Assembly (NCBI GenBank): GCA_900109435.1
Contig: FNZT01000018.1
Location: 1-64,000, forward strand
Length of the DNA: 64,000 nt
Reading direction: 5' to 3'
DNA from: Ruminococcus sp. YRD2003
GTDB lineage: Bacteria > Bacillota > Clostridia > Oscillospirales > Ruminococcaceae
The number at the start of each line of letters is the position of its first letter. Position 1 is the stretch's first letter. The notes beneath the pieces are model-generated. The model made no database searches and was not told the DNA's origin. It saw only the letters and a program-made list of their open reading frames with translations. The translations under genes and the position numbers were made by a program. Below are positions 9,001 through 18,583 of the stretch, piece by piece.

Positions 9001-9347
9001 CGACAAGCTCGACATCGCAGACAACTGCGGCTTCGACTACAGGCGAGGGCGGCACGACAACTACCGAGACCACGCCCACAACGCAGACTCTGCCTCTCGG
9101 CGACGTAAACGCCGACGGCAAGGTCGATGCGAAGGACGCTTCGTTCATCCTTGTTGCGTACGCTAAGGCTTCAACAGGCGGCGAGGACGGACTCACCGAC
9201 GAGCAGCGTGTAGCAGCCGACGTCAACGGCGACGGCAGGGTAGACGCAAAGGACGCTTCAACAGTTCTTGCATACTACGCACTCATCTCTACGGCGACGG
9301 GAGAAGTTCCAACTCTCAAGGAATTTGCAAAACCTAAAGAATCATAA
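3099..9347 (+). CDS. Secreted BspA-type LRR protein with SpaA-like domain, Thr-rich linkers and C-terminal dockerin
   Basis: A 2082-residue exported protein. The start at 3099 has AAGGAGG ahead of it; a later ATG at 3138 begins the signal-peptide core and is an alternative. Order of domains: signal peptide (about 1-45); BspA/LRR_5 repeats with patterns like AFEGCSSLTTV (about 95-600); two small CxxCG segments (about 710-810 and 1160-1190); about nine 24-25-residue BspA/DUF285 repeats of the form LDLSSFDTSNVTDMxxMF (about 850-1047); a Thr-rich linker (about 1336-1395); a prealbumin/SpaA-like domain ending YTLKELVAPTGYL (about 1397-1512); a Thr/Ala linker of nearly 490 residues; and a type I dockerin (about 2001-2070) with two calcium loops, DVNADGKVDAKD and DVNGDGRVDAKD. 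Dockerins bind cohesins, so the protein probably docks on a cellulosome- or amylosome-like scaffold outside the cell. Its ligand is unknown. The combination points to Ruminococcus. Confidence 0.9.
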   Translation: MGIIKRKVTRGKKMEFKRIAAAALAAVTVFGYSAGYYPTGLIKPASSITAEAAGEYGTEIGFISQTDFEKYLDDNFYYTKLDTISGTGYISPDVKNVYCYYINKYKGSDANVTIPQPAFLHKGAGKNGYYDACAVTGISNDAFKNKNTIEKVYIPFTVESIGKNAFEGCSSLTTVDIGESVIFIGHSYPNPSKLATIGQWAFKGCSALTSFTLPKNVTSVDNYAFEGCSSLASFSVDADNTTFYTDKDGVLYQNYSEESGSGKMLHFFPPANNAERYYVPDDVDLIGLNAFTSVNNKNLSVYTNKATRIAPHAFYNCSNIGNVTIQGSPLIYNEFMYESNVTDTLTFDGTPKWNTSGDEAYWFENCSLKNVVFTKNFVLRQPTDSLTDFQKFSLFGVSNKNGCYDLKEGHTYADMKDSYYNSIEKVQIEGKWNVRFAGELLQFNTGEKQHFFHGVKKILFTANASDFELGEMMFWGDPELETVQLPANLKEIPKYAFMDTYNLKELNIPETVKTIGASAFENTGVTELYIPYGIEETGIGTNAFQMTKTKYMRDDEITLHSLVDLYVPPYVTDGTLLDANYGNSKEKDSEKYKVTIHAPAKTAGLLESGASKFANANKSNVKFDPIIDLTDYKVDKVDGAAPVTHTGVDGSTYYITNSVTPTFTLSNGTSTMDNSLLDINIEKENTISGGVRVGIATIKYKDKTKAIGTIKIYFHSNLCNEEQCAKGLHTYNFDHIYTATPTCTEGGFDFYHCIFCADNIMKISGTETPSLGGHIWGEPQVDAETGRKYRECSVCGEKEIIKSVSFDEETGTLTLLAGNVFKEDVLEYKSNEKVKAVVAETGAVLPEDCSMMFAKFTAETIDLSKADTSKVTDMSEMFSRCKNLTSLDLSSFDTSNVTDMHGMFSNVPLISLDLSSFNTLNVTDMSYMFAGCDYLTSLNLSKFNTSNVTDMQRMFSDCKNLTVLDLSSFDTSKVTYMGYMFGDCHNLTAINLSSFDTSNVTDMDGMFSGCKKLTALDLSSFDTSKVSHMYSMFVSCENLKTVIVSEKWTTEKVTDSFRMFGYSYGSSEYYAKSLVGGNGTVFDTKHTDAEYARIDKPGQPGYFTGKPAIEAVPAKAATCIEAGNIAYWHDTANDKYYSDEACTKQITKEDTVIAAKGHKWGEWSLDETGAGSTSCANCGEKLYRIGIKYTDADITQNSIKVQFVVPEGAKMQPPVILKNVPEVDTDKYLKALAEYDTALRDVSEDELPTAMAAAQAAIKVKYGETILEAVLAVNEENVIKPAPEDCDEATYTITVKGLEKDTLYSFACSAKLPKGVDEDIPEAINFVQIKTKGDVVTTTTETTTTTTTTTTTTTTATTTATTTTTAATTSAAATTTTTAVTTAASTTTESTTTTIARINVPISAVDVSDLLIEGAKLQLTGVKPDGVTPIVFSDEFVQVGEGGMLINAAGETLVWLSGKNATIVFSEDGTYTLKELVAPTGYLMADDVTFIVSGGKILIAGNEAAGVKLVMNAETTTTSATTAATTTATTTAPETTTTAAVTAAATTAPATTTNTVATTLSATTTNTVATTLPATTTNTVATTLPATTTNTVATTLPATTANTAATTLPATTANTAATTLPTTTANTVATTLPVTTTNTVATTLPATTASTAAPVSSVTTAVTTATTAASSTGVQTTASGAQTTSTGEASTTTAALTSTATGNVTATTTAATTSAGTTQSTSQTTASSETTTGTDTTSTGTTTETTSATSTGGSSTTAPETSTTAAGTETTTTEVPATTTEGTATTIEGTATTTAAQTTTTDAPASTTEGTATTASDIVTTTASDVVTTTATEAATTAASDETTTTTSSTAATATVSDEATTTTTASTGAVTTVSDKATTTTTASTTSGSGSTTTTAATTAQGGSTTAPVSTTEAPASTTSAPVSTTAAGYAGSTETTATGAGTTVPAQSSTTGTGSATTATGSAATSTSSTSQTTAASTTGEGGTTTTETTPTTQTLPLGDVNADGKVDAKDASFILVAYAKASTGGEDGLTDEQRVAADVNGDGRVDAKDASTVLAYYALISTATGEVPTLKEFAKPKES
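7742..8050 (+). repeat. In-frame 36-bp tandem repeats in the Thr-rich linker
   Basis: About eight copies of a 36-base unit encode ATTTNTVATTLP with small changes (ATTANTAATTLP, TTTANTVATTLP). Because the unit is a multiple of three, slippage or recombination would change linker length without breaking the frame. Confidence 0.85.
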
Positions 9348-9360
9348 CGTTAATAATGAG

Positions 9361-9389
9361 ATGCCTCCCGTATGGGAGGCGTCTTTTTT
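9361..9389 (+). terminator. Terminator of the dockerin gene
   Basis: GCCTCCC (9363-9369), GTAT loop, GGGAGGC (9374-9380), then TCTTTTTT. It sits 14 bases after the stop at 9347. Confidence 0.9.
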
Positions 9390-9543
9390 ATGTTGCGTTT
9401 ATGGGGAGACCGGCTGTTTGTTGGCTCTTGTATCGTTCATAATCTGCAATATCTGTGCCTCAGATCATGCTCAAACAAACTATACACAATCATCAGATTT
9501 TGCTTGTATTTTTACATTTTATATGGTATTATCAAACCAATTT

Positions 9544-9573
9544 CACACTGAGTACCACCGAGTCACACTGAGT
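9544..9573 (+). repeat. Direct repeat of CACACTGAGT
   Basis: CACACTGAGT occurs at 9544-9553 and 9564-9573, with a degenerate ACCACCGAGT between them. This lies in the gene-free stretch 9390-9940, between the dockerin gene and the ICE-type genes. Confidence 0.5.
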
Positions 9574-9609
9574 CACACAAAAAAATCCGATTCCATGGGG
9601 CTTTTTAAT

Positions 9610-9756
9610 GGTAGAAAGCTCAAAAACAGCGAAACAGCGCTGTTCTGAAAATTCAAGCATTTTGAAGATTTTTGGTAGAAATTTGGTAGAAAGCCAACGG
9701 TAAAAAAGTTGGTAGAAACTTGGTAGAAGCCGAAAACAACCCTAAAACGGTAGAAA
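9610..9756 (+). repeat. Six GGTAGAA heptamer repeats (iteron- or arm-site-like)
   Basis: GGTAGAA occurs at 9610, 9674, 9685, 9711, 9722 and 9749, always in the same orientation and in pairs about 11 bp apart in the middle (9674/9685 and 9711/9722), roughly one helical turn. No open frame accounts for them. They could be arm-type recombinase sites or replication iterons near the left limit of the ICE. A function is not shown. Confidence 0.55.
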
Positions 9757-9788
9757 GTCTGTTGACAAAGCAAACTGAATAATGGACA

Positions 9789-9833
9789 ATAGCGGACGGT
9801 GTTTCATAACAGAAGCGCTGTCCGCTATTTTTA
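9789..9833 (+). terminator. Intrinsic terminator-like hairpin
   Basis: ATAGCGGAC (9789-9797) pairs with GTCCGCTAT (9820-9828) in a 9-bp stem with a 22-base loop, followed by TTTTTA. Confidence 0.65.
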
Positions 9834-9859
9834 TGCCTAAAAATTGAATATTGCACATC

Positions 9860-9907
9860 GCTTCTCACTGAGCCTGTATGAAAACAGGTCGCTGAGGAGC
9901 TTTTTTT
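9860..9907 (+). terminator. Terminator or attenuator upstream of the helicase operon
   Basis: An imperfect stem, GCTTCTCA...GCCTG (from 9860) against CAGG...TGAGGAGC (to 9900), is followed by seven T. It lies about 35 bases before the next start codon, so it either insulates the operon from upstream transcription or attenuates it. Confidence 0.6.
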
Positions 9908-9940
9908 ATTTCAGATGAACTATGTCAAGGAGGTCTTTCT

Positions 9941-10225
9941 ATGCCGAACCCTACTGAAATCAGTCTGCTCAATTACAACTTTGAAGCTAAAGCCTGTAAT
10001 GAACTGCTGACGGCAATGCTCAACCATTCAGACTTTGACTACGTTACGGTCGATGAGCTTCGCCGTTACAGTGAGCTTTCACAGTTCACCTTCGATGAGC
10101 TTCGTACCGCTGTGTATGAGCTTTGCAAGAGAGGTTTCCTCCTTGTAGTGCAGAAGCCGTATGGTCATGTCTATGCGGTCAACAAGCTGCGAATATCCAA
10201 CATGGAATTTGTGTACGGAGCGTAA
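9941..10225 (+). CDS. Small winged-helix-like protein
   Basis: A 94-residue soluble protein with an AAGGAGG ribosome site. Residues 30-90 read like a winged helix-turn-helix: VTVDELRRYSELSQFTFDELRTAVYELCKRGFLLVVQ, then a wing with YGHVYAVNKLRI. The next gene starts seven bases after its stop, so the two are one operon. Because that protein also begins with helix-turn-helix repeats, this one may be its partner or a regulator of it. I do not recognise a named family. Confidence 0.55.
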   Translation: MPNPTEISLLNYNFEAKACNELLTAMLNHSDFDYVTVDELRRYSELSQFTFDELRTAVYELCKRGFLLVVQKPYGHVYAVNKLRISNMEFVYGA

Positions 10226-10231
10226 GCAGAG

Positions 10232-13200
10232 GTGAGAGAAATGGACAAGAAAACAAAAGCAAAAAAGACAATACCAGATACGATCTGCCGAGTACATAGG
10301 TCAGGCGGTTATGCCGTTCTGAGCAATTGCTTCGTGCGGTCAACAAATATCGGCTGCGATTCGATAGGTCTGCTCGGCAAGATCAATGACCTACCACCTA
10401 CATGGAATTTCACGATTGCCGGACTTGTGGCTATCTGTGAGGACGGTGAAACAGCGATCAAGTCTCAACTTGCTGAACTGGAACAGTGGGGATATGTCAA
10501 AAAGACCTTGCTGATGCCAAACGAGTCTCCTACGGGCAGGATCAGCTATCTCTATGACTTCTATGAATACTCGGAACTGGACGATTCTATCCCGAAGTAT
10601 GACATTGAAATGGAGACATTTACAGCAGATAACGCTACCCTGAACCGTGTGAAGAAGGACAGCAATTTCACTATTATCAGTGCAAAGCTCCTCAGAACCA
10701 ATAAGATCAGAAACAAACTGATCGGCTTTATGCTGAAAGTTCTTTCTCTGCCGAATAGCTGGAATTTCTCTATGTCAGGACTGAAAGCTATCTGCAAAGA
10801 GGGCAAGACTGCCGTGCATAACGCTGTGAACAAACTCATTGATATGGGCTACCTTGTTCGCACAAAACTCCTGTCGAATGAGAGCGTGAACAATCATTTT
10901 GAATATGTTTACAGCTTTTTCGATGTACCCGTCAGCAAGGAAGAAGCAGACGAACTTGAAGCTGAGACCAGACGCAAGGCTATTACGATCCGTGAGGGCG
11001 GCAAGGCGAAAGCCGTTGTTTCTTCATCGGCTGAAAAACAGAAGGTGGAAAACCCGTATCTGGACACTCCGCCTGCTGAAACTCCGCTGTCTGAAAATCA
11101 GGGACAATATAATAACAACAATACAAAACAGAAAAATCAATTACTGTGTGATAAATCCTCTATCATTCCTGCGGTGGCAAAGCCAACTTTCAACATTCCG
11201 AGTGTTGAAAAATCTGCTGAGAGAGTGACTGACGGATATAACGCAGAAGAAGTAGAGTATTTCACAGAAGTTGTCAGAGATAATCTCGACTACTGGCATC
11301 TTGGTGACTGGCTCTGTCAGGACGGTCGGGACGGTTATGCAGAAGCTGATGAAATTGTCGGCTTTATCGTTGACGAAATATGTTCCCCTCTGCCATATAC
11401 CACACTCAGAGGTCAGGCATTCCCCAGAGCAGTTATTCAGTCAAAGATGCTCAAAGCCAATATCTACATGGTAGAGAATGTCCTTGAGAATATGGCAAAG
11501 GTCGATAATATCAAGGATTTTCGCAGATATTTCATCAGTTCCCTCTACAACGAGGTTCTGACATATCATTTCAACGAAGGTTGTGAGAGCCGTAACATTG
11601 ACGAACAGATCAGGCGTGATCTCGGTTATCATGACGGTGAGGATATTCGCCGTGAGCTTGCCCTCGGCCTGTTAGAGGGCGGCGGGGCCACAGATATTGA
11701 GTTTATCTTTGAACAGGGCGAGATCTCAGACCGCACCTATTATTATGCTGAAAACCTCCGTCACTCCCTGCATACGGAGAGGACTGAGGACGGCTTTATG
11801 TGCAGTTTCGGCGGTATGGAGCGTTTTGTTTCCTTTGAGGAGATCGGGCAGGCTTTCATTGACCGCACCCATGAGGAGTTCAATGACCTCGCTTTCTGGT
11901 GGGTTCGTGATGATATTCAGGCGGCTGTACCCGATATTGAAGATACAAAAATCGCTGACCTGCTTAACGCTTTTGGCGGCGCAGCTATGGCAGATTGGGA
12001 GAAAGGCGACAATAAGCCGAAGCTCAACCGTATCAAAAAGGCTCTCTATGGTATTCTTGGTGATGAAGCTCAGACCGAACAGGTATTTGCTATCATCGCA
12101 AAGGAAAAGTATCATGTAACTTTTGAGCCTGAAAGCTCTATCCACTTCGGTCTGTTAGGAAATGGTATTACGGCTTATGATGTATCCCGTACTGATCCCG
12201 AAACTCACGATTATCCTACTGTTGCTCATATTTCCGAGGAGGGCGTTGTATCTATTTATGACGATACTCTCTCGGAGAAAGATATGCAGCGTATTCAGGA
12301 ACAGGCGCAGTCTGCCCGAAAGCAGTTTTTTGAGAGATGGAACAGGCTGTCAACAGAAGAACAGTATTATCAACTGCTTAACAATGCCGATATGACTACT
12401 TCTGTGAATATCACCAGAGATCATCTTCCGATGGAAAAAGCAATCGAAAAGTATATGCCGTTTGTTTTCTTCAAGGAGGGCGAACGTCCTGAACCTGAGC
12501 AGAAAGGAACTTTTCAGATTTATCAGCTCCCCGGCGGTGACAAGTATCACGGTATCCGCTTTGAGGGTATGGAACAGCTCAAAAATGACGGTGTTCAGCT
12601 CAACAAGGACGATTATGAGCTTGTCTATGAGGGCGAAGTCGGAGAGTTCAGGGGCAATGCTACTCTTGAAGCTCTCTTTGCTCAGTTCAATACCAATCAC
12701 CCCGAAGATTTCAGAGGTCATTCTCTTTCAGTTTCCGATGTTATCGTCATTTCCGTTGACGGCAAGGATACAGCGTATTTCTGTGACAGCTTCGGCTTTA
12801 CCAAAATGCCTGAGTTCTTCCGTGAAAAGGAGCTTGTGCAGGAAAAGCCCGAAACTGCAAAGGTGTCCGATCTTGCAGTCGGTGATATTATCATGTATGA
12901 CGGCGCTCACCGTGAGGTCGAGAAGATCAGCGACAAGAGCATTTCCCTGAAAGACCTTGACGCACCCGACTACGGCGGTATCCTTCTCGGTACTTCCGAT
13001 GTTCTTGCGTATGACGGCTGGCAGCAGGATATGGAGGAAAAGGGCTTTGAGATCATCAGCAAGGGCGGACAGCAGGCTGAAAAGGCTGAACCCGAAGATA
13101 AAGGTCCGGTATCGCTCCGCAAGGTCGGTGACTTCTACGAGATGCACGGCAAAAATGCGGAGATCGGTGCGGAAGTCCTCGGACTGCGTATGCTCTCCAA

Positions 13201-16200
13201 AAATGGGCAGCCTATGGTCGGTTTTCCGGCTCATGTCAAGGACGAATACTCCGACAAGCTGAGAGAAGCTGGATATACTGTCCTGATTGAACAGGCATTT
13301 GAGCTGAACCCTCCGAAGCGTGAAGCTGAGAAGCTCCAGACATTACAGCAGGTCGTTGACAAGTTCTTCGGGACTGACTGCGAATCTGCCGAAACGGAGC
13401 GTGGCACATGGAAACTGGCAATCGCTGACGGCGATAAGGTCGGTGAACTGTTCTATGACGGCGATCCCGTCTGCGGTATCTATAACCGTGGCGATAAAAT
13501 GGAGATTGAGCCTTACCGTGAGATGACCACTTTCCCCGCACTCCTGCGTACTGCGATGCTTGAGCATAACCCCGACAAGCCCGTGGAGATCATGGATTTT
13601 CAGCATACTTTCGAGACTCCGCTTGATAAGGCAAAGTTCCTTATCAACGATTTTTGCGAAGCAGAGTACCGTGAGGGTGCTGATTTCTCCGATCTGCACA
13701 ATGTCGGTCTTGCGTTTACCACTCTGACCGATGATGAGCTGCCCATTCAGGTGACGGCTGACCTTGTGGATTTCAAGTTCACTCACGAATTTGACGGCGA
13801 GGTATTCGATACAGAGCAATTTGACAGTATCGAGGATATGATCGAGAACGGTCTGACTGACTTGGACTTCTCTGACCTTGTATCCGTTCCCGATGAGGTT
13901 ATCGACAGGCACACTGGCAAGGACGAACAGACGGTTGACCTTATGAGTGATGCCGCCGATGTTTCTGATACTTCTTCTCCTGCGGAAGATGTGCCGTCTA
14001 TTACGCTGAAATACAAGGGTGATGCCGAGAGCCTTGACGAGATCAAGGATAAGGCACTTTCCCTCGGAGCTACTGTTATCATTGATAATGCCGAGGGCGT
14101 TATCTCTATCGACACCTATGAAAACCATCATGCTGAGATCGACGGAGCCGCCTATGAGCTTGGTCTAATGGCAGTCGATGATGCTCCAACGGTTTCAGAG
14201 GATATTGACAAGCCCCTGTTCACCGATGATGCTGTTATTGAGGAAATTCAGCGGAGTCAGAACGATGATATTCCGTTTTGGGAGAAGCCCGATATTCAGG
14301 GCGAACAGCTTTCTTTGTTTGGCGATCCCGAACCGCTGACATCTTCAAAGCCAGCAAAAGAAAAGCCTAAGTCCGAGTTTGCAAAAGGTCCGGTGGTGGA
14401 CGGTGTTCAGGTCTATGAAGCACTTGCCGCCGAGATCGACCGTGGAACTGGCTTTGTTCACGGCAAGCTCCGTGTGCAGGACTTCTACGAAGAAAAGCAC
14501 CCGACTATCCAGCAGCTTGCCGATTTCTTGAAAAAGGAGTATGGCACAGGCGGACACAGCGGTGAGGGCAAGATCTCACTCGTTGACTATAATTCTCAGG
14601 GTATCACATTCAGCTTTGAGAACGGCGAAAAATTCCGTCATTCGTGGTACAATGTCGCAACAATGACCGAATCACGGCTCAGGGACGATACCTACCTTTC
14701 TGCTGAACAGAAAGCTGAGAGGGCCGCACTCAAAGCGGAAAAGGCTGAGGAGCAGAGCCACAAGATCGTGGAAGTCGGTGACCGATTTCGTCACAAGATT
14801 ACTGGCGAGGTTTCTGAGGTTATTTCGCTGACGGGCGCACTCCCGTTCTATTCGGACGATTGCACCATTCAGCGTGAAAGCAGCGGTTTCGCTGTGACGG
14901 AGAATATCTCCTATGATAAGCTCCTTTACAGCGGTCTGTATGAGTATATCGGCAGGGCTGAACCCGAAAAGGAAAAGTCTGAACCTGTGAAGCCTGAGCC
15001 TGTAAAGGCTGAGGTCAAACCGGATAATCCTGCTGTCGCGCATGAAACGGAAAAGACTGATATTCCTACGGTCAAGAACCTATCTCAGCTCAAAAAGTCA
15101 TTGAAGCCAGGAATGATATTTGAGATCAGCGATCATCTCCGTCCTGAATGTATCGGAGAGCGCAGAATCGTCACGGGTGTAAGCACCGTTGATTTTACTT
15201 CCAGAAAGCTCGATGAAAACGGTGAACCTACGGGCAAAGACCTCCACATGGAGTTCGACCGTGCGAAGAACTGGACTTTTGACGGCGGTGAGCTGACTTC
15301 TCGGCTCGATAATGGCGATATGCTGATGTCATTCCATTTCATTGACAGCTTGGAGCGTGAGCAGACTGTTCAGGCTGAGAAAGAGCCGGAGGTCGCACCT
15401 GTTGTTGATGAGGTCGATGCTCCCACACCGGAAGCAACTGCACCCGATAAGGGCGAAAACTTCACCATTACTGATGATAACCTCGGTGACGGCGGTGCTA
15501 AGACAAAGTTCAGGGCGAATGTCGATGCAATCAAAACACTGAAAACACTTGAAGCTGAAAAGCGTCCTGCAACTGATGAGGAAAAGGAAACCCTGTCGAA
15601 ATATGTCGGCTGGGGAGCTTTGGCAAAGGCTTTTGACAAGGACGATCCGAAGTGGGCCGCAGAATATAAGGAGCTTTCAGAGCTGCTGACTCCGCAGGAG
15701 TACGCTCAGGCTCGTTCAACGGTCAATGATGCTTTCTATACTTCTCCTACGGTTATTGACGGCATCTATGAAGCTCTCGGCAATTTCGGCTTTGACGGCG
15801 GTGCTGTCTTAGAGCCTGCAATGGGTATCGGAAACTTTTTCGGCAGAATGCCCGAAGATATGCAGGCACACTCCCAGCTTTACGGCGTGGAGATCGACTC
15901 GCTGTCTGGCAGGATCGCTCAGGCTCTTTATCCTGATGCGGATATTGCGATTCAGGGCTTTGAGCAGAACCGTTTTCAGAACGGCTGCTTTGATGTGGCT
16001 GTCGGCAATGTCCCGTTCGGTGAGCTTGGTTTCCGTGATACCGTCCACGATACCACGAAACTGCACGATTTCTTCTTTGCCGAAGCTCTCGACAAGCTGA
16101 AAAATGGCGGAATCATGGCATTTGTGACCTCGGCAGGCACACTCGATAAGCGTGACGAAAGCACTCGCCAGATGTTGGCTGACAAGGCTGATTTCATCGG

Positions 16201-18529
16201 TGCGATCCGACTGCCGGGTGGCAAGAACGGAGCTTTTAAGGATAATGCAGGCACAGAAGTGACCACTGATATTATCTTTTTACAGAAGCGTGAGGGCAAG
16301 TCTGTTGCCGAAATGTCCGATATTCCTGATTGGGTACATATCGGTGAAACGGCTGACGGTCTGCCGATCAACAAATACTTTGAACAGCACCCCGATATGG
16401 TGCTTGGTACGGTGGTCGAGGGCAATAAGCTCTACGGCAGCGGTACAATGGTTGTCGCTGAGGACGGCTTTGACCTGAGATCGGCACTTCATGAAGCAGT
16501 CGGTAAGCTGTCTGCGGAGATCAGTCATGAGCGTGGCAGAGATGTTTATGCGAAAACGGCTGACGGTGTGCAGGTGCAGATTCCCTCTAAACTGCGTAAT
16601 TACAGCTTTTTCCTTTCTGACGATCAGGTTTTCTTCAAGAAAAATAACGCTGCCTGTGAGTTCCGTTTCGACAAGGGTACTGCACAGCACAAGCGTTTCA
16701 AGGCGTTTATTGAGCTTCGTGACCTCACCCGTGAGCTGATCGAAGCAATGGAGCTTGACAAGCCTGACAGCGTTATCAAGGATTTGCAGGCAAAACTGAA
16801 TGTGGCATACGACGATTTCTATAAGAAATTCGGACTTATCCACTCTCAGACCAACAAGCGTTATTTTGCGGAAGATGTTTCGTATAACCTTGTGGCAGGA
16901 CTGGAAAAGAGCTATGATAAGACTAAGCTCCTTGAAAAGTCCGATATTTTCACAAAGCGGACTATCGTGCCGCCGAAGGCTGTGGAACGAGTTGATACAG
17001 CACTTGAAGCACTCACGCTCTCCATTGCTGAGAAAGCACGGGTTGACTTTGAGTATATGGGAAAGCTCACAGGCATGACCGAGGACGAGCTGAAGCACGA
17101 CCTTACTGGCGAAATTTTCAAGATTCCCCATACGGAGAATGACTATCAGACGGCTTCGGAGTACCTTTCGGGCGATATTCGCAAGAAGCTCCGTGAAGCT
17201 GAGGAGATCGCTGAGTATGATCCCGATTTCAATATCAACGTATCGGCGCTGAAACAGGCTATGCCTGAACCTCTGAAAGCCGGAGATATTGACATTAAGC
17301 TCGGTGCCGCTTGGCTCGATCCGAAGTATTACGAACAGTTCATGTATGAGCTGTTGCAGACTCCGGCATATCAGCGGAGTGACAGTCCGTCTGCACGTTG
17401 GAACAAGTCTGCTATCGTAGGGGTGGAATACTCCGTCCACGCTAATTCTTTCCATGTAAGCAACAAATCTTCCGACAGGTCGGTGCTTGCGACTCAAAAG
17501 TACGGCACACACAAGATGAACGCTTATGACATCTTTGAGCATTTGCTGAATCTGCAAGAGCCGAAGGTCTACAAGACGATCGAAGTGCCTGACGGCTTGG
17601 GCGATACAAAGGAAAAACGTGTGGTGGATATTGATGCTACCCGTGTGGTACAGCGTAAGGCTGACGATATTCGCAAGGCTTTCAAGGCTTGGATCTTCAA
17701 AGATCCGCAGCGCCGTGAAGCTATTGTAGAGCGTTACAATGAGCTGTTCAACAGTATCCGTCCCCGTGAGTTTGACGGCTCGGCTCTTTCTTTCCCGATG
17801 ATGAACAGCGATATTCACTTGCACGATCATCAGAAAAATGCTATCGCTCACGCTATGTTTGGCGGAAACACCTTGTTCGCTCACTGTGTTGGCGCCGGAA
17901 AAACCTTTGAGATGATCGCTACTGCTATGGAAAGCAAGCGGTTAGGTCTGTGTACCAAGAGCCTGTTTGCCGTTCCAAACCACTTGACGGAGCAAATCGG
18001 TGACGATTTTCAGAAGCTCTATCCGGGAGCTAATATTCTTGTTGCGACCAAAAAGGACTTCAAGAAGGAAAATCGCCAGCAGCTTTTTGCAAAAATCGCT
18101 ACTGGCAACTATGATGCGGTTATCATCGGTCACTCTCAGCTCGGTAAGATTCCTGTTTCCAAAGAGAGACAGGTCATGACCATTCAGAGCCAGATCGACG
18201 ATATTCTGCAAGGCATTGAGGAACTGAAAAAGAGCGAAGGCTCTAAGTTCCAGATCAAGGCTATGGAGCGAACCCGAAAGAGTTTGCAGAAACAGCTTGA
18301 CAAGCTCGAAAAAGCAGGACAGGACGATACGCTGACCTTTGAGCAGCTCGGAATCGACCGTTTGTTCGTCGATGAAGCCCACGAGTTCAAAAACCTGTTC
18401 GTCGCCACAAAATTGCAGAATGTAGCCGGAATTTCCAACTCGGCTTCACAGAAAGCACTCGATCTTTTCCTCAAATGCAGATACCTCGATGAAAAGACAG
18501 GCGGCAAGGGCGTTATCTTTGCAACTGGC
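10232..18529 (+). pseudogene. ICE-type N6-adenine methylase / SNF2 helicase, part 1 of 3 (interrupted by element A)
   Basis: About 2766 codons of a giant conjugative-element protein; the frame then runs into element A and stops at 18559. Residues 1-230 hold two similar winged-helix units (PPTWNFTIAGLVAICEDG near 55, LPNSWNFSMSGLKAICKEG near 173). Around 958-1033 is a segment like the MutS N-terminal domain (LRKVGDFYEMHG). An N6-adenine methylase follows, with motif I VLEPAMGIGNFFG near 1859 and motif IV NVPFGE near 1926. The SNF2-type helicase has Walker A CVGAGKTFEM near 2550 and VDEAHEFKN near 2713. The family is thought to act in ICE maintenance, for example in anti-restriction methylation or DNA remodelling. 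The frame breaks inside ATGTP, where relatives read GTPLSNS. Removing elements A and B would restore a frame of roughly 3000 codons; a third break at about 58371 remains. Confidence 0.9.
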
Positions 18530-18531
18530 AC
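18527..18531 (+). other. Left attachment core of element A
   Basis: GGCAC, here the Gly-Thr codons of the helicase GTP motif. The same five bases occur at 38478-38482. Upstream sequence is helicase; downstream is element. Serine integrases cross over at a 2-bp core, which must lie within these five bases. Confidence 0.8.
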
Positions 18532-18583
18532 GCCCAACGCATCACCTTATCAACACTAAAAAATACCGAAATTCCGCACTTTT

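Noticed and set aside
9610..9756. GGTAGAA repeats as a CRISPR array
   Set aside because: The units are only 7-8 bases, the spacing is irregular, and no cas genes are present.
16280..17884. A 534-codon minus-strand frame inside the helicase gene
   Set aside because: It lies fully antisense to the conserved methylase and helicase motifs, with no promoter or ribosome site.
18532..18583. A tRNA or tRNA-like target at the integration sites
   Set aside because: The flanks read as helicase codons on both sides; no cloverleaf is visible.
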